A DNA stretch of 64,000 nt, from positions 1 to 64,000 of the forward strand of contig NZ_JAPFQA010000010.1 of NCBI RefSeq assembly GCF_027563465.1, in the 5' to 3' direction. The notes beneath the pieces were generated by a model. It ran no database searches. It saw only the letters and a program-made list of their open reading frames with translations, and was not told the DNA's origin. This DNA comes from Mesorhizobium qingshengii. Lineage in GTDB: Bacteria > Pseudomonadota > Alphaproteobacteria > Rhizobiales > Rhizobiaceae. The position numbers and the translations under genes were made by a program. Position 1 is the first letter of the stretch, and every line of letters begins with the position of its first letter. Below are positions 24,509 to 33,641 of this stretch, piece after piece.

Positions 24509-25204
24509 ATGGCAAAGACGGAACTGTCGATCAAGGTCGGGGCGGCGATCCGCAAGGCGCGCAAGCAGCGCGGCCTGGTCATGCGCCATATCGCCGAGCA
24601 CAACGACACCGATGTCGCCGCCGTCGGCAACTGGGAAACCGGCCGCAACCTGCCCAAGACCGAGAACCTGCTGAAGACCGCCGCCTTCCTGCGCGTCGAC
24701 CCCGTCGCGCTTGGCAAGGGCGAGGTCGTCTTCCTCGACGATGCCGGCCCGGTGGCCGACGCAGAGGTCGTCACCGATGCCGCCCCCCTGCCCGCCGGGC
24801 CGATGGACATCGAGCTGCTTGGCGCGGCGGTCGGCGGCGACGACGGCGACTTCACCTTCAACGGCGAGGTCGCCGGCTATGTCCAGCGCCCGCCCGGCAT
24901 CGCGCAACTGCGCAAGGTGTTTGCGCTGCACGTGCTCTCGGATTCCATGGTGCCGCGCTATGAGCCCGGCGAAATGCTCTATTGCGGCGGCCGCGACGCC
25001 GTGCCCGGCGACCATGTGGTCATCGAGACCTTTCCCGAAGAGAACGAGCGCAACGGCAAGGCCTTCATCAAGAAGCTGGTCAAGCGCACTGCCGCCGAAC
25101 TCGTGGTCGAGCAGTACAATCCGCCCAAGACGCTGACCTTCAACCGCTACGCCATCAAGCACGTCTGGCGCGTGATTCCGCTCAAGGAATTGCTGGGGTA
25201 TTAG
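24509..25204 (+). CDS. XRE-family/S24 peptidase-like repressor (CI/LexA type)
   Basis: 231 residues from ATG 24509. The helix-turn-helix lies in KVGAAIRKARKQRGLVMRHI and AAVGNWETGRNLPKTENL (about residues 8-55). The C-terminal half is an S24/signal-peptidase-like fold: LHVLSDSMVPRYEPGEMLYC (Ser nucleophile in SDSM, near 145), then GDHVVIETF and the Lys in KAFIKKLVKR (about 186-195). Such proteins are lysogeny repressors that cleave themselves on RecA activation. The AT-rich 24430-24475 gap upstream (ataagcataactcaaaaat) is the likely operator. It is the clearest sign that this region derives from a prophage. Confidence 0.85.
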   Translation: MAKTELSIKVGAAIRKARKQRGLVMRHIAEHNDTDVAAVGNWETGRNLPKTENLLKTAAFLRVDPVALGKGEVVFLDDAGPVADAEVVTDAAPLPAGPMDIELLGAAVGGDDGDFTFNGEVAGYVQRPPGIAQLRKVFALHVLSDSMVPRYEPGEMLYCGGRDAVPGDHVVIETFPEENERNGKAFIKKLVKRTAAELVVEQYNPPKTLTFNRYAIKHVWRVIPLKELLGY

Positions 25205-25206
25205 GG

Positions 25207-25243
25207 GGCTCTTCCTTCTTCCCCTGTGGGAGAAGGAAGAGCC
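25207..25243. terminator. bidirectional hairpin terminator
   Basis: GGCTCTTCCTTC (25207-25218) and GAAGGAAGAGCC (25232-25243) form a perfect 12-base stem between two convergent genes: the S24 repressor, ending at 25204, and the zinc-ribbon gene, ending at 25265. No U tract follows on either side, so strength is uncertain. Confidence 0.5.
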
Positions 25244-25264
25244 AGCGCCGGCGCCACCGCCCTC

Positions 25265-25567
25265 TCAAGCCCGCTTCGATCCTTCCAGAGGCACCTCGCG
25301 GTCGTTCAGCATCCGCGCTTCACTGCGCACCCGCTGGCGCTCGTCGATGAACGCCGCCTGGATCGACACCGCGGCGCCCGGCAGTCCGTCGGCGCGGCAG
25401 GCCGAGCAGACGATGCGGCCCGACAACGCGGCCAGCGGCGTGTTCCCCGTCACCCCGAACCGCTTCAGCTGATCGGGCCGCCACCACCTGTTGCGGCCGC
25501 AATCGGCGCACTCGACCGATATCGAGGCGACATGCGCGATCACCGGTTCCTTGCCTGGCAATGCCAT
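25265..25567 (-). CDS. small zinc-ribbon protein of a prophage-type module
   Basis: 100 residues from the ATG at 25567 (MALPGKEPVIAHVASISVEC). Two CxxC pairs, CADCGRNRWW and CSACRADG, about 35 residues apart form a probable zinc ribbon around the RFGVTGNTPLAAL segment. The C-terminus is a charged helix. The family is unnamed to me. Position beside the S24 repressor and convergence with it suggest it belongs to the same phage-derived module. Confidence 0.6.
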   Translation of the reverse strand: MALPGKEPVIAHVASISVECADCGRNRWWRPDQLKRFGVTGNTPLAALSGRIVCSACRADGLPGAAVSIQAAFIDERQRVRSEARMLNDREVPLEGSKRA

Positions 25568-25753
25568 CGCCCCTCCCTCGCCATTTGTTCCTGATTTGTT
25601 CACATATTCCTGCGTTTTGGCGCGAGAGTCGAGTCGCGCCTTTCAAACTTTCCCAAAAGTTTTTCTTCTATAGTTATTTGAGTTATGCTCTTATACGCTT
25701 ACAAATGTGAGTCGGAGGGAGAACCGCCCGCCGCATCAGTTCCGGGAGCGACG

Positions 25754-26122
25754 ATGCACGCCCTTGCCGCCGATTTCGCCCGCGCCTGCGGTTACACCGG
25801 CGACAGCCCTGCTCTGCTCGAGGCCTTCGAGGCGATCCGCCGCAACGGCATCGAGCGTGCCCGCCACGATCACACGAGCCGCAAGGCCGTCATCGACGAG
25901 CTGAAACAGTCAGAAGCGCTGTTCCTGGCCTCGATCGGCCCGGCGCTGTCGGCCGAGGAAGCCATCGAGGACGCCACCCGCTTCATCGCCTGCTGGCGCA
26001 ACATGCCGCGCTGGCGCCAGGAGCGGCGCCAGGCCGACCTCGTCAGGGCCAGGCAGCAACGCCTCGTGGCGCGATTCTTCCGTCGGTACGGCCATCGGCT
26101 GTGGGCAAGGGAGGCGGCGTAG
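25754..26122 (+). CDS. hypothetical protein at the edge of the prophage-type module
   Basis: 122 residues from ATG 25754 (MHALAADFARACGYTGDSPA) with GGGAGCG upstream; the frame is open from 25685 but that start lacks a site and lies in AT-rich DNA (25660-25700), where the promoter probably is. It is mostly helical and rich in Arg, with RRQADLVRARQQRLVARFF near the end, which suggests nucleic-acid binding. No family recognised. Confidence 0.5.
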   Translation: MHALAADFARACGYTGDSPALLEAFEAIRRNGIERARHDHTSRKAVIDELKQSEALFLASIGPALSAEEAIEDATRFIACWRNMPRWRQERRQADLVRARQQRLVARFFRRYGHRLWAREAA

Positions 26123-26155
26123 GCGCAGCGGGTCTGGGGCGCAGCGTTGGCATCG

Positions 26156-26328
26156 CCTTCTCCCCTTGTGGGAGAAGGTGGATCGGCGCGCTAGCGCCGA
26201 GACGGATGAGGGGTGCTGGAAGAAATGAGGGGTCGGTAATTCTGCTCTGTCAAAGCGTCTGCCAAGCTGGAACACCCCTCATCCGACCGAGCTTCGCTCG
26301 GCCACCTTCTCCCACAAGGGGAGAAGGG
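26156..26328. repeat. inverted pair of Mesorhizobium-type intergenic palindromes
   Basis: The left unit (26156-26217) runs cttctccccttgtgggagaa, then ggtggatcggc and a gatgaggggtg end. The right unit (26272-26328) is the same element reversed, starting cacccctcatccgaccgagc and ending in ccttctcccacaaggggaga. Each carries its own inner palindrome. They lie between the prophage-type module and the end of the sugar transporter operon and may stop its transcription. No gene in this gap. Confidence 0.75.
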
Positions 26329-26343
26329 ATCACCGCCGCCCCC

Positions 26344-27360
26344 TCACCTTCTCACCCGTGACTTCAGCCAGCGGTCGAACGCCACCGCCAGGATCAGGAT
26401 CAGGCCGATGACGATGCTTTGCGTGTAGGACGAGACGTTGTTGAACTGCAGTCCGTTCTGCAGCACGCCGATCAGCGCCGCCCCCACCACCGTGCCGCCG
26501 ACCGAGCCGATGCCGCCGAACAGCGAGGTGCCGCCGATGACGACGGCCGAAATGACCGTCAGTTCGTAGCCGATACCGGCCACCGCTTCCGACGAGTTGA
26601 GCCTGGCCGACAGCACGAAGGCGGCAAGGCCGGCGAAGAAGCCGACGATGACATAGACCGAGACCAGGATGCGGTCGACGCGCAGGCCCGACAGCCTTGC
26701 CGCCTCGGCATTGCCGCCGACGGCATAGACGGCGCGGCCGTAGCGCGTGTAGCGCAGCACGATGTGGCACAGGATGGCGGCCACCGCGAAGATGATCGCC
26801 GGCACCGGCACCGGACCGATCAAGCCGGTGCCGAACCAGCGCATCGAGGCGTCGAAGCCCGAGATCGGGCCGCCATTGGAGATGGTCAGCGTCAGCCCGC
26901 GAAACACCGTCAGCCCGCCCAGCGTGACGACGAAGGGCGGCACTTTCAGCCGGGTGATGGCCAGCCCCTGCACGCCGCCGGCGGCGGCGCCCACCACGAC
27001 GGCGGCCAAGAGGGCCGCGAACCAGCCATAGCCTTGCGTGCCTGACGTCGACAGCGACAGCGTGTTGGCGGTGCCGCCCTTGGCGACCACGGCGGCGACC
27101 ATGCCGCAAAAGGCCAGCAGCGAGCCGACCGAGAGATCGATGCCGGCGGTGAGGATGACGAAGGTCATGCCAAGCGCGATCAGCCCGGTGATCGAGATCT
27201 GCCGCGTGATGTTGAACAGGTTGATCGGATCCATGAAGCTCGGCTTCAGCACGGTGAAGACGACGATCAGCGCGGCCAGGAACAAAAGCGGTCCGAAACT
27301 CATCAAGAGCCGCGCGACATTGATGCCGCCGCGCTGGTTCTGTTCGCCCGCCACGCTCAT
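26344..27360 (-). CDS. sugar ABC transporter permease (RbsC type)
   Basis: 338 residues with about nine to ten hydrophobic segments of the RbsC/XylH type. The motif GIDLSVGSLLAFCGMV near residues 69-84 is the family's hallmark, and the cytoplasmic coupling loop near 215-240 reads GGNAEAARLSGLRVDR. It overlaps the ATPase gene by four bases (ATGA). It forms the inner-membrane channel of a ribose-type importer together with the ATPase at 27357 and the binding protein at 29152. Confidence 0.9.
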   Translation of the reverse strand: MSVAGEQNQRGGINVARLLMSFGPLLFLAALIVVFTVLKPSFMDPINLFNITRQISITGLIALGMTFVILTAGIDLSVGSLLAFCGMVAAVVAKGGTANTLSLSTSGTQGYGWFAALLAAVVVGAAAGGVQGLAITRLKVPPFVVTLGGLTVFRGLTLTISNGGPISGFDASMRWFGTGLIGPVPVPAIIFAVAAILCHIVLRYTRYGRAVYAVGGNAEAARLSGLRVDRILVSVYVIVGFFAGLAAFVLSARLNSSEAVAGIGYELTVISAVVIGGTSLFGGIGSVGGTVVGAALIGVLQNGLQFNNVSSYTQSIVIGLILILAVAFDRWLKSRVRR

Positions 27361-28934
27361 CGTGCCTGCCCCTTCGCGTCCTGCCTGTCGAGCGCCATCA
27401 GTTCCATCAGTTTTTCCTCGTTTGCCTCGACGCCCTGCATCTGACCGGTGATGCGCCCCCGGCGCATGGTGACGATGCGGTCCGACACCGCCAGCACCTC
27501 GGGCAGTTCGGACGAGATCATCATCACCGCGATGCCGCGCGCTGCCAATTGCACCAGGATCTGGTGCACCTCGGTCTTGGCGCCGACATCGACGCCGCGC
27601 GTCGGCTCGTCGACGATCAGCACCTTGGGATCGCGCGCCAGCCAGCGCGCCAGGATCACCTTCTGCTGGTTGCCGCCCGACAGGCCCTCGATCGCCTGCT
27701 CGGCCGAAGCCATGCGGATCGACAGCATCTTGCGGAACCCGGCAAGCGCATCGCGCTCGCGCCGCTCGGCCATGAAGCCGAAGCCGTTGCTGAAATGCCC
27801 GAGCGACGCCACGGAGAAATTCGGCAGGATGCCCAATGCGGCAAAGATCGCCTGGTGCTTGCGGTCCTCCGGCACCAGGCCGATGCCGAGCGCGATGGCA
27901 TCGGCGGGCGATGCCGGAGCGATCTGCCTGCCGTCGAGCGTGATGGTTCCCGCGGCGATGCGGTCGGCGCCGAAAATGGCGCGCGCCAGCTCCGTGCGGC
28001 CTGAGCCGACAAGGCCGGCGACGCCGAGGATTTCGCCGGCCTTGAGGTCGATGTCGACGCCGTCGAGCACGATGGCATGCGGCGCCTCGGGGTCGCGCAC
28101 GGTGCGCAAGCCGCGCACCGACAGCCTGATGTCGCCGGCAATGGCGCGCTGTGCCGGCCGCGCATAGAGTTCGGACGCGGCGCGGCCGACCATCTTCTCG
28201 ATGATGGCAGGCAGTTCGATCGGTCCGTTGTCGCGGTCGAGATGCCCGGCCAGCCTGCCGTCGCGCAGCACCGTCATGCGGTCGCAGATGGCGGCGGCCT
28301 CCTCCAGCCGGTGGGTGACGAACATGATGGCGACCTTGTCCCTGCGCAGCCGGTCCATGATCGACAGCAGGCGCTGCACCTCGGTCTCGGTCAGCGCCGA
28401 GGTCGGCTCGTCCATGATGATCAGCCGGCTTTTCAGCGACAGCGCGCGCGCGATCTCGACCAGTTGCTGCTCGGCCACCGACAGCGCCGAGACCGGCGTC
28501 ATCGGGTCGATCGTCAGACCGACGCGGGCGATGATCGCGCGGGAGTCTTCCTCCATGCGCCGCCAGCTGACCAGCCCGAGCGGACCGGTCGGCGCGCGGC
28601 CGATGAAGATGTTCTCCGCCACCGTCAGCGTCGGGATCAGGCTGAGTTCCTGGTAGATGGTGACGATGCCGAGCCGCTTGGCATCCTGTGGGCTCGCCGG
28701 CTGATAGTCGGCGCCGTCGAAAATGATGCGGCCACTGGACGGCGGCATGACGCCGGACAGGATTTTGAGCAGCGTCGACTTGCCGGCGCCGTTCTCGCCG
28801 AGCAGCCCGAGGATTTCGCCGGGCCGGATGTCGAGCGAGACGTCGCTCAGCGCGGTGACGCCGGCAAAATGCTTGGTGACGCCCTCGACGGCAAGCAGGA
28901 TGGGTTCAGGCGATGCGGCTTCAGCTGTGGGCAA
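27357..28934 (-). CDS. sugar ABC transporter ATP-binding protein (RbsA type, two domains)
   Basis: About 525 residues. Two ABC domains in tandem: Walker A GENGAGKST (first half), signature LSVAEQQLVEIARAL and Walker B LIIMDEPT. The second half has a non-canonical Walker A (GLVGSGRTELARA), then signature LSGGNQQKVILARWL and LIVDEPTRG, the usual asymmetry of RbsA/MglA/XylG. I chose TTG at 28934 because GGGGAG lies seven bases upstream; the frame can be read from GTG 28976, which has no site. It powers uptake through the permease at 26344. Substrate is probably a pentose, hexose or polyol. Confidence 0.9.
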   Translation of the reverse strand: MPTAEAASPEPILLAVEGVTKHFAGVTALSDVSLDIRPGEILGLLGENGAGKSTLLKILSGVMPPSSGRIIFDGADYQPASPQDAKRLGIVTIYQELSLIPTLTVAENIFIGRAPTGPLGLVSWRRMEEDSRAIIARVGLTIDPMTPVSALSVAEQQLVEIARALSLKSRLIIMDEPTSALTETEVQRLLSIMDRLRRDKVAIMFVTHRLEEAAAICDRMTVLRDGRLAGHLDRDNGPIELPAIIEKMVGRAASELYARPAQRAIAGDIRLSVRGLRTVRDPEAPHAIVLDGVDIDLKAGEILGVAGLVGSGRTELARAIFGADRIAAGTITLDGRQIAPASPADAIALGIGLVPEDRKHQAIFAALGILPNFSVASLGHFSNGFGFMAERRERDALAGFRKMLSIRMASAEQAIEGLSGGNQQKVILARWLARDPKVLIVDEPTRGVDVGAKTEVHQILVQLAARGIAVMMISSELPEVLAVSDRIVTMRRGRITGQMQGVEANEEKLMELMALDRQDAKGQAR

Positions 28935-29031
28935 TGGTTGCTCCCCGAGACATGGGACGTGCGCGCTGCCCCTCACCCTTACCCTTTCCCCGTATAGAGA
29001 CTGGAACAGGGGCTCGCCAGCGTCGGAGCGC

Positions 29032-29088
29032 TACCCTTCTCCCCGTCACTTGACGGGGAGAAGGTGCCGGCAGGCGGATGAGGGGCGA
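29032..29088. repeat. Mesorhizobium-type intergenic palindrome
   Basis: CTTCTCCCCGTCACTTGACG with the matching CGGGGAGAAG arm, then ggtgccggcaggcggatgag and gggcg. It lies between the binding-protein gene and the ATPase gene of the sugar importer, where a hairpin could lower expression of the two downstream genes relative to the binding protein. No gene between 28935 and 29151. Confidence 0.7.
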
Positions 29089-29151
29089 CGCAAACTTCGG
29101 CGATCGATCTTGCGCGCGGGACGCTGTCCCGACAACGCCGATCACAAGTCC

Positions 29152-30099
29152 CTACTTCGTCTCGCCAATCCGCTCCGCCTTGTCGAGATTGTCCTTGCCG
29201 ATGACGATCGGCGTCAACAGCACCAGCTTCTCCTTCGGCTCGGTCTTGTCCTTGGCGTAGGCGACCGCGATGCGCACCGCGGTGCGCGACTGCTCGCCCG
29301 GGAACTGCTCGACGGTGCCGGCAAGCTTGCCGTCGCGCACCGCGACCAGCGCTTCCGGCAGCGCGTCGAAGCCGTAGATCTTGACGTCGGTGAAGTTGCG
29401 GGCGGCACACGCCTCCATGGCGCCGAGCGCCATGTCGTCATTGGCGCAGACGATGGCGTCCGGCTTGCCGTTGGCGGCAAGGCCGGCCTCGGTCACCGAC
29501 AGCGCCTCGGCGCGGGCGAAGTTGGCGGTCTGCTCGAAGATGATCTGGTACTTGTCCTTCAGGGGGTCGAGCACGTTGTGCACGCCCTTGTTGCGGTCGA
29601 TCGCCGGCCCGGCACCCGGCTGGCCCTGCAGGTGGAAGATCTTGGCGCCGTTGGGGAACGCCGCCACCATGGCGCTGGCCTCCGCCTCGCCGCCCTTGAC
29701 GTTGTCGGCGCCGACATGGGCCAGGATGCCCTCGACGCCGTCGACGCGGCGGTCGATCGTCACCACGGGAACGCCCGCCTTGACCGCTTCCTCGATGGCC
29801 GGCGCCAGCGCGTTGACGTCGAGCGGCGAGATGACGATGGCGTTGACCTTCTGCACCAGGGCCGCCTCGATGTCGGCGGTCTGCTTGGTGGCCGAGTTCT
29901 GGCCGTCGCTCTCGGTCAGGTTGACGCCCTGCGCGGCGGCCTCGGCCTTGATCTCGTTCAGCATGTGCACGAAGAACGGAAAGCCGAGATTGGGCACCGA
30001 GCCCAGAATGGTGAGCTTGTCCTCGGCGAACACCGAGGGCGCGGCAAGCATCATGGCGCCGAACGCCGCGGACGACAGCAGGAATTCACGTCTGTTCAT
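29152..30099 (-). CDS. sugar ABC transporter substrate-binding protein (RbsB type)
   Basis: 315 residues from the ATG at 30099, which has GGAGGAGG upstream. The export signal is MNRREFLLSSAAFGAMMLAA with a twin-Arg (NRREFLL) and cleavage after SVFA, so it may use the Tat or Sec route to the periplasm. The mature part is a class-I binding protein: VNAIVISPLDVNAL, then GVPVVTIDRRVDG and DAIVCANDDMALGAMEA. First gene of the importer; the wide gap and palindrome after it fit the usual excess of binding protein. Confidence 0.9.
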   Translation of the reverse strand: MNRREFLLSSAAFGAMMLAAPSVFAEDKLTILGSVPNLGFPFFVHMLNEIKAEAAAQGVNLTESDGQNSATKQTADIEAALVQKVNAIVISPLDVNALAPAIEEAVKAGVPVVTIDRRVDGVEGILAHVGADNVKGGEAEASAMVAAFPNGAKIFHLQGQPGAGPAIDRNKGVHNVLDPLKDKYQIIFEQTANFARAEALSVTEAGLAANGKPDAIVCANDDMALGAMEACAARNFTDVKIYGFDALPEALVAVRDGKLAGTVEQFPGEQSRTAVRIAVAYAKDKTEPKEKLVLLTPIVIGKDNLDKAERIGETK

Positions 30100-30671
30100 G
30101 GGATCCTCCTCCACAAGAACGCACGACCCCGAAAACCGGGACCGGTTTCAGGAAGGATCATGCGTCGGTTCAAAGTGTTGGAGCATCCTCCCTGCGCTAG
30201 ACAACGCATGCCGCTCCAGCTGGCCGCCGCTGTAAAAGAGCCTCCGATCGACGCCTGCGCGGGGATGCTAACCCAGGGTCAACCATTTGTGCAACATCGA
30301 TATAACAGAGCTGCCAGGGCGAATTATCGGAATTGTCGGATTTTTGGATTGCAGGCAACGGCTTGCCGCTCGCAGACCGCCTTCAGCGTCCGCGAGGCCT
30401 GCCCCAGTGCGGGACAGAGCCTCGATGCAGAGAGATCGGGCGGATGACAATCGGCGATATCTAACCGAGCCCCTACGGCCCGGGAACCAAGGGCCCGCGC
30501 AAGTTCCAGCGCGGGACGGAAAGCCGAATGGCCTCGCCTGGCCTTGATCCGAGTCAAGCTGGCCCTGTGATCAAGCCGATGGCGGACCTATATCGAAGTC
30601 AGCCTCCTTCAGGCTCCCGCCATCACAAGGGCGTGTCGTCGCACGACCCTTTCACAACAGGTCAAACCATC
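30100..30671. other. 572-base intergenic region between the sugar importer and a stress gene
   Basis: Divergent upstream regions of the binding-protein gene (minus) and the universal stress gene (plus). It holds a FixK/FNR-type box at 30544-30557. An AT-rich stretch near 30285-30320 (caacatcgatataacagag) may be the importer promoter or operator. I find no gene, tRNA or mobile element in it. Confidence 0.5.
30544..30557. promoter_or_regulatory. FixK/FNR-type box
   Basis: TTGATCCGAGTCAA fits the TTGA-N6-TCAA palindrome bound by FixK/FnrN regulators under low oxygen. It is centred about 121 bases before the ATG of the universal stress protein, so its transcript would start near 30590. Confidence 0.65.
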
Positions 30672-31121
30672 ATGTACACACATCTGCTGATCGCCACGGA
30701 CGGATCTGAACTGGCCGACAAGGGCGTTGCCCATGGCGTGGCGCTGGCCGGCCGCCTCGGCGCCGCCGTCACCTTCGTCAACATCACCGAGCCGTTCCCG
30801 ATATTCGCCTGGGGCGGTGCCATGGCCGGCTATGCCGCTGGCGATGAATTCGCCGCCTACCAGGAAGGCGGCCGCCAATATGCCAAGGAAGTGCTCGACA
30901 AGTGCAAGGCGTCGGCGGACCTGGCTGGCGTGCGCGCCAAGGTCCTGCATATCGAAAACAGAAAGCCCGCCGAGGCGATCCTGGAATTGTCGCAGGCGCA
31001 AGGCTGCGATCTGATCGTCATGGCCTCGCACGGACGCCGTGGGCTGGGAAGGCTGCTCTTGGGAAGCCAGACCGCCGAGGTGCTGTCCTTCACCGAGATT
31101 CCGGTTCTCGTGGTTCGGTAG
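30672..31121 (+). CDS. universal stress protein, UspA family
   Basis: 149 residues from ATG 30672 (MYTHLLIATDGSELADKGVA); the open frame extends further up without a site. The Usp fold is plain: the DGS start loop, and the ATP-binding GRRGLGRLLLGSQTAEVL (about 124-141) with LVV at the C-terminus. The G-x2-G-x9-G-S/T signature is intact, so it probably binds ATP. A FixK/FNR box upstream suggests induction under microaerobic conditions, as is common for such genes in rhizobia. Confidence 0.9.
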   Translation: MYTHLLIATDGSELADKGVAHGVALAGRLGAAVTFVNITEPFPIFAWGGAMAGYAAGDEFAAYQEGGRQYAKEVLDKCKASADLAGVRAKVLHIENRKPAEAILELSQAQGCDLIVMASHGRRGLGRLLLGSQTAEVLSFTEIPVLVVR

Positions 31122-31226
31122 GCTATCCCCAATCCCCAACTGAGACACCAAAGCGCACGTCCCCCGAGACGAGCGACAACATGCGTGACATTTGTTTCTT
31201 GAGGAGGACGGTGCGCCAATCCTCCT

Positions 31227-32288
31227 TCACCCACGGACGAAAACGCGCGCCAGCCGCCTCTTGAGCAGCCGCAGCGACAGGCGACGTCGTAGGGAAAACC
31301 TTGCAATGCGCTGTCGCACTGCGCGCATAGCATTCGCATGAGCCGCGTCGAGGCTCATGGTGCCGTTGCCGAGGTGCAAGGGTGGGCCGGAGGCTGACCG
31401 CAGGATGCCGCGTAGCGCCCGCGCATGCATCTCGGCGTAGCGGCTGTAATCCACGCCAGCTTCCCACCCGGGCGGTCGTGCCAGAACGGTCGGATTGTTG
31501 TTGATCTCGAAGGTTTGGACGCGGCCGTCGACGATGCCATAATCGATGCGACCATAGTCAATGCCGGCCAGCGTGAAGACGCGCTCGATTTGCGCGGCAT
31601 GCGGATTGTCGTTCACGTAGGCACGGCTCTCCGCCCTGTCCGCCTCGGTGAAGCGGGTGCTGGGAAACTTGATGTACCAGCTCTCGTTGATGAAGCAGTG
31701 CTGCGGATAGATCGTCGGCCCCACCTTGTAGGCCGAGTACTTGCGAAACCGGCCATCGGCCGATGGTGCCGCGCCATATTCGACAATCATCAGATCCGGG
31801 TCCTGGCGGATATGGACGGGCATGCCGGCAATCGCGCGCTCCAGCGCATCCGCGCTGTCGATCAACCCGGTCAGTGGCGGCTCATGCTGACTTTCCCAGC
31901 GTACGAAAACCGGAAATCGGCGGAGTGACTCACGCTGGTGCAGGCGATGCACGTCGAAGTCGTTGAGACCGGCGGCCTTCAGCCGCTTCAGCAACTCAAA
32001 GCGACGCGGCACGATCGCGGGGTTGTTGAGCAACGCCAGGTCGCGATCAAGAGACGCGATACGGTCATGCAACGCGGCCGCGGCCTGCAATTCGGCTGGA
32101 GACAGCCTTTCGAAATCCGTGAAGATGAAGGTGCCCGGAGCGACTGGCCCAAGCTTGGCGGCCAGTTCGTAGGGTATGATCCGCACAAGGTCACCAAGCC
32201 CATGGTCGTAATAGCCAAGCAGCACGCCCATCGTGTAAGCGTGTCGGCGCGTACAGAGATAGTAGATCGGCCCCTGGTCGACGGTCAT
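31227..32288 (-). CDS. ATP-grasp-like enzyme in a biosynthetic-looking cluster
   Basis: 353 residues from the ATG at 32288 (MTVDQGPIYYLCTRRHAYTM). I prefer this to the upstream ATG at 32369 because that one would lie inside the P450 gene. The C-terminal half has the marks of an ATP-grasp metal site: IDYGRIDYGIVDGRVQTFEI followed by NNNPTV (about residues 276-300), with a Lys-rich beta region before it. The family ligates carboxylates to amines or similar nucleophiles. It is divergent from a P450 gene with only 65 bases between. The substrate cannot be read; its role with P450, GH3 and acyltransferase genes is inferred. Confidence 0.6.
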   Translation of the reverse strand: MTVDQGPIYYLCTRRHAYTMGVLLGYYDHGLGDLVRIIPYELAAKLGPVAPGTFIFTDFERLSPAELQAAAALHDRIASLDRDLALLNNPAIVPRRFELLKRLKAAGLNDFDVHRLHQRESLRRFPVFVRWESQHEPPLTGLIDSADALERAIAGMPVHIRQDPDLMIVEYGAAPSADGRFRKYSAYKVGPTIYPQHCFINESWYIKFPSTRFTEADRAESRAYVNDNPHAAQIERVFTLAGIDYGRIDYGIVDGRVQTFEINNNPTVLARPPGWEAGVDYSRYAEMHARALRGILRSASGPPLHLGNGTMSLDAAHANAMRAVRQRIARFSLRRRLSLRLLKRRLARVFVRG

Positions 32289-32353
32289 GGCCGGGACTCG
32301 GTAAGCTGGCGCGCGCAGGGCATGCCTGACGACACGGGATTTTTCGAAAGACG

Positions 32354-33556
32354 ATGCATAGCGAGCCATTCTCTACCACTGCGTCCGGGGCCGTTGAGCA
32401 CCCTTGGCAAGGGGTTCGCGCGGGGGCTTTCAAGGGCGCCGCGAATACCTATGCGATCCATGATGAAATGCGCCGGCAAGCCCCCGTTTGGCAGGCGCCA
32501 TGGGGTGATGTCTACGTCACGGGATACGATCTTGTCTCCAGCAGCCTTGTCAACCGTACGCTGTCGCACGTGCCCCCAGTCGGCGAGGTGGCGGAGCCGC
32601 ATTCGGCGATGCGCGACTGGCTGATGTATCAGGAGGGCGCTGCTCATGCGGCCCTCCGCCAGGCCTTGCAGCAACCCTTTGTCGGCAAGGGCGCCGCGGT
32701 TTTGCGGCCCGTGGTCGCTGACGCGGTCGAGGAGCTCCTTGGCGATGCCGAACTGTCCGGCGACGTCGACGTTGTGACAGCCTTCACGCGCGCGGTGCCG
32801 GAACGCATCATCTGTCGGCTGCTGGGCGTGCCAGACGAGGACATGTCCATGATCCGGGCATGGTCGGGTCCGATCCGTAACATTCTCGATGCAGGCTTCG
32901 ACGACGCCTTTGGCGATCGCCCAAACCCTGCCGATGAAATGTCGGGCTACTTTGTCGAGCATCTGCGCCATCTGCTTGCCGCCGGCCGGATGCCACCGCT
33001 TCTGACAGGGCTGCCGGGTCTCGTCGATGCACTGGGGCTGAAGGCTGCCGGGCGCAACATCGCCTTCCTGGCCTTCGCCGGTCACGAGACAACCGTGCAT
33101 CTCATCGGCAGCCTGCTGTTCCATCTCGCTCACCAGCCCGCCCAGTGGTCGGCGCTGAGGGCTGATCGCGGGCTTGCGGCCAACGCCGTTGCCGAAACGC
33201 TGCGGCTGGAAAGCCCGGTGCAGAAAATCTGCCGCTGGCCGCTGGAGCCCACGGCCATTGCTGGCCATGAGATTGCAAAGGACCAATTGGTGGTGCTGCT
33301 GATTGGCGCGGCCAATCGGGATCCAGCCCAGTTTCCCGATGCGTCGCGTTTCGACCTCGGCCGTGCCAGGCAGAACCTCGCCTTTGGTCGGGGTGCGCAT
33401 GTCTGCATTGGCAGGGCGCTGGCGGAGATGGAAGGCGTCGCGGTTCTGGAAGCGGCGCTGGGCCGTTGGAAAAGCATCGAGCCGGTTGCCTGGCAATGGA
33501 TGGACAATTCCTCCATCCGTGGTCTCGACGCGTTGACCTTGAGACTGACCGCCTAG
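32354..33556 (+). CDS. cytochrome P450
   Basis: 400 residues. I-helix AGHETT at 242-247 (oxygen activation), K-helix ETLR at 281-284, and heme loop FGRGAHVCIGRALAEME with the ligand Cys351. Length and lack of a membrane anchor are those of soluble bacterial class I P450s, which need a ferredoxin and reductase; neither is adjacent. It faces away from the ATP-grasp gene, and the GH3 gene converges on it 85 bases downstream. Probably hydroxylates a small molecule made or conjugated by the neighbouring enzymes. Confidence 0.92.
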   Translation: MHSEPFSTTASGAVEHPWQGVRAGAFKGAANTYAIHDEMRRQAPVWQAPWGDVYVTGYDLVSSSLVNRTLSHVPPVGEVAEPHSAMRDWLMYQEGAAHAALRQALQQPFVGKGAAVLRPVVADAVEELLGDAELSGDVDVVTAFTRAVPERIICRLLGVPDEDMSMIRAWSGPIRNILDAGFDDAFGDRPNPADEMSGYFVEHLRHLLAAGRMPPLLTGLPGLVDALGLKAAGRNIAFLAFAGHETTVHLIGSLLFHLAHQPAQWSALRADRGLAANAVAETLRLESPVQKICRWPLEPTAIAGHEIAKDQLVVLLIGAANRDPAQFPDASRFDLGRARQNLAFGRGAHVCIGRALAEMEGVAVLEAALGRWKSIEPVAWQWMDNSSIRGLDALTLRLTA

Positions 33557-33641
33557 ACCGGACGGTCGCGTAACCCATTTCCACACGGCAACATGGCAAC
33601 ACAAGGATTTCGATTCCGAGACAAGGGGATGCAGCATGATC

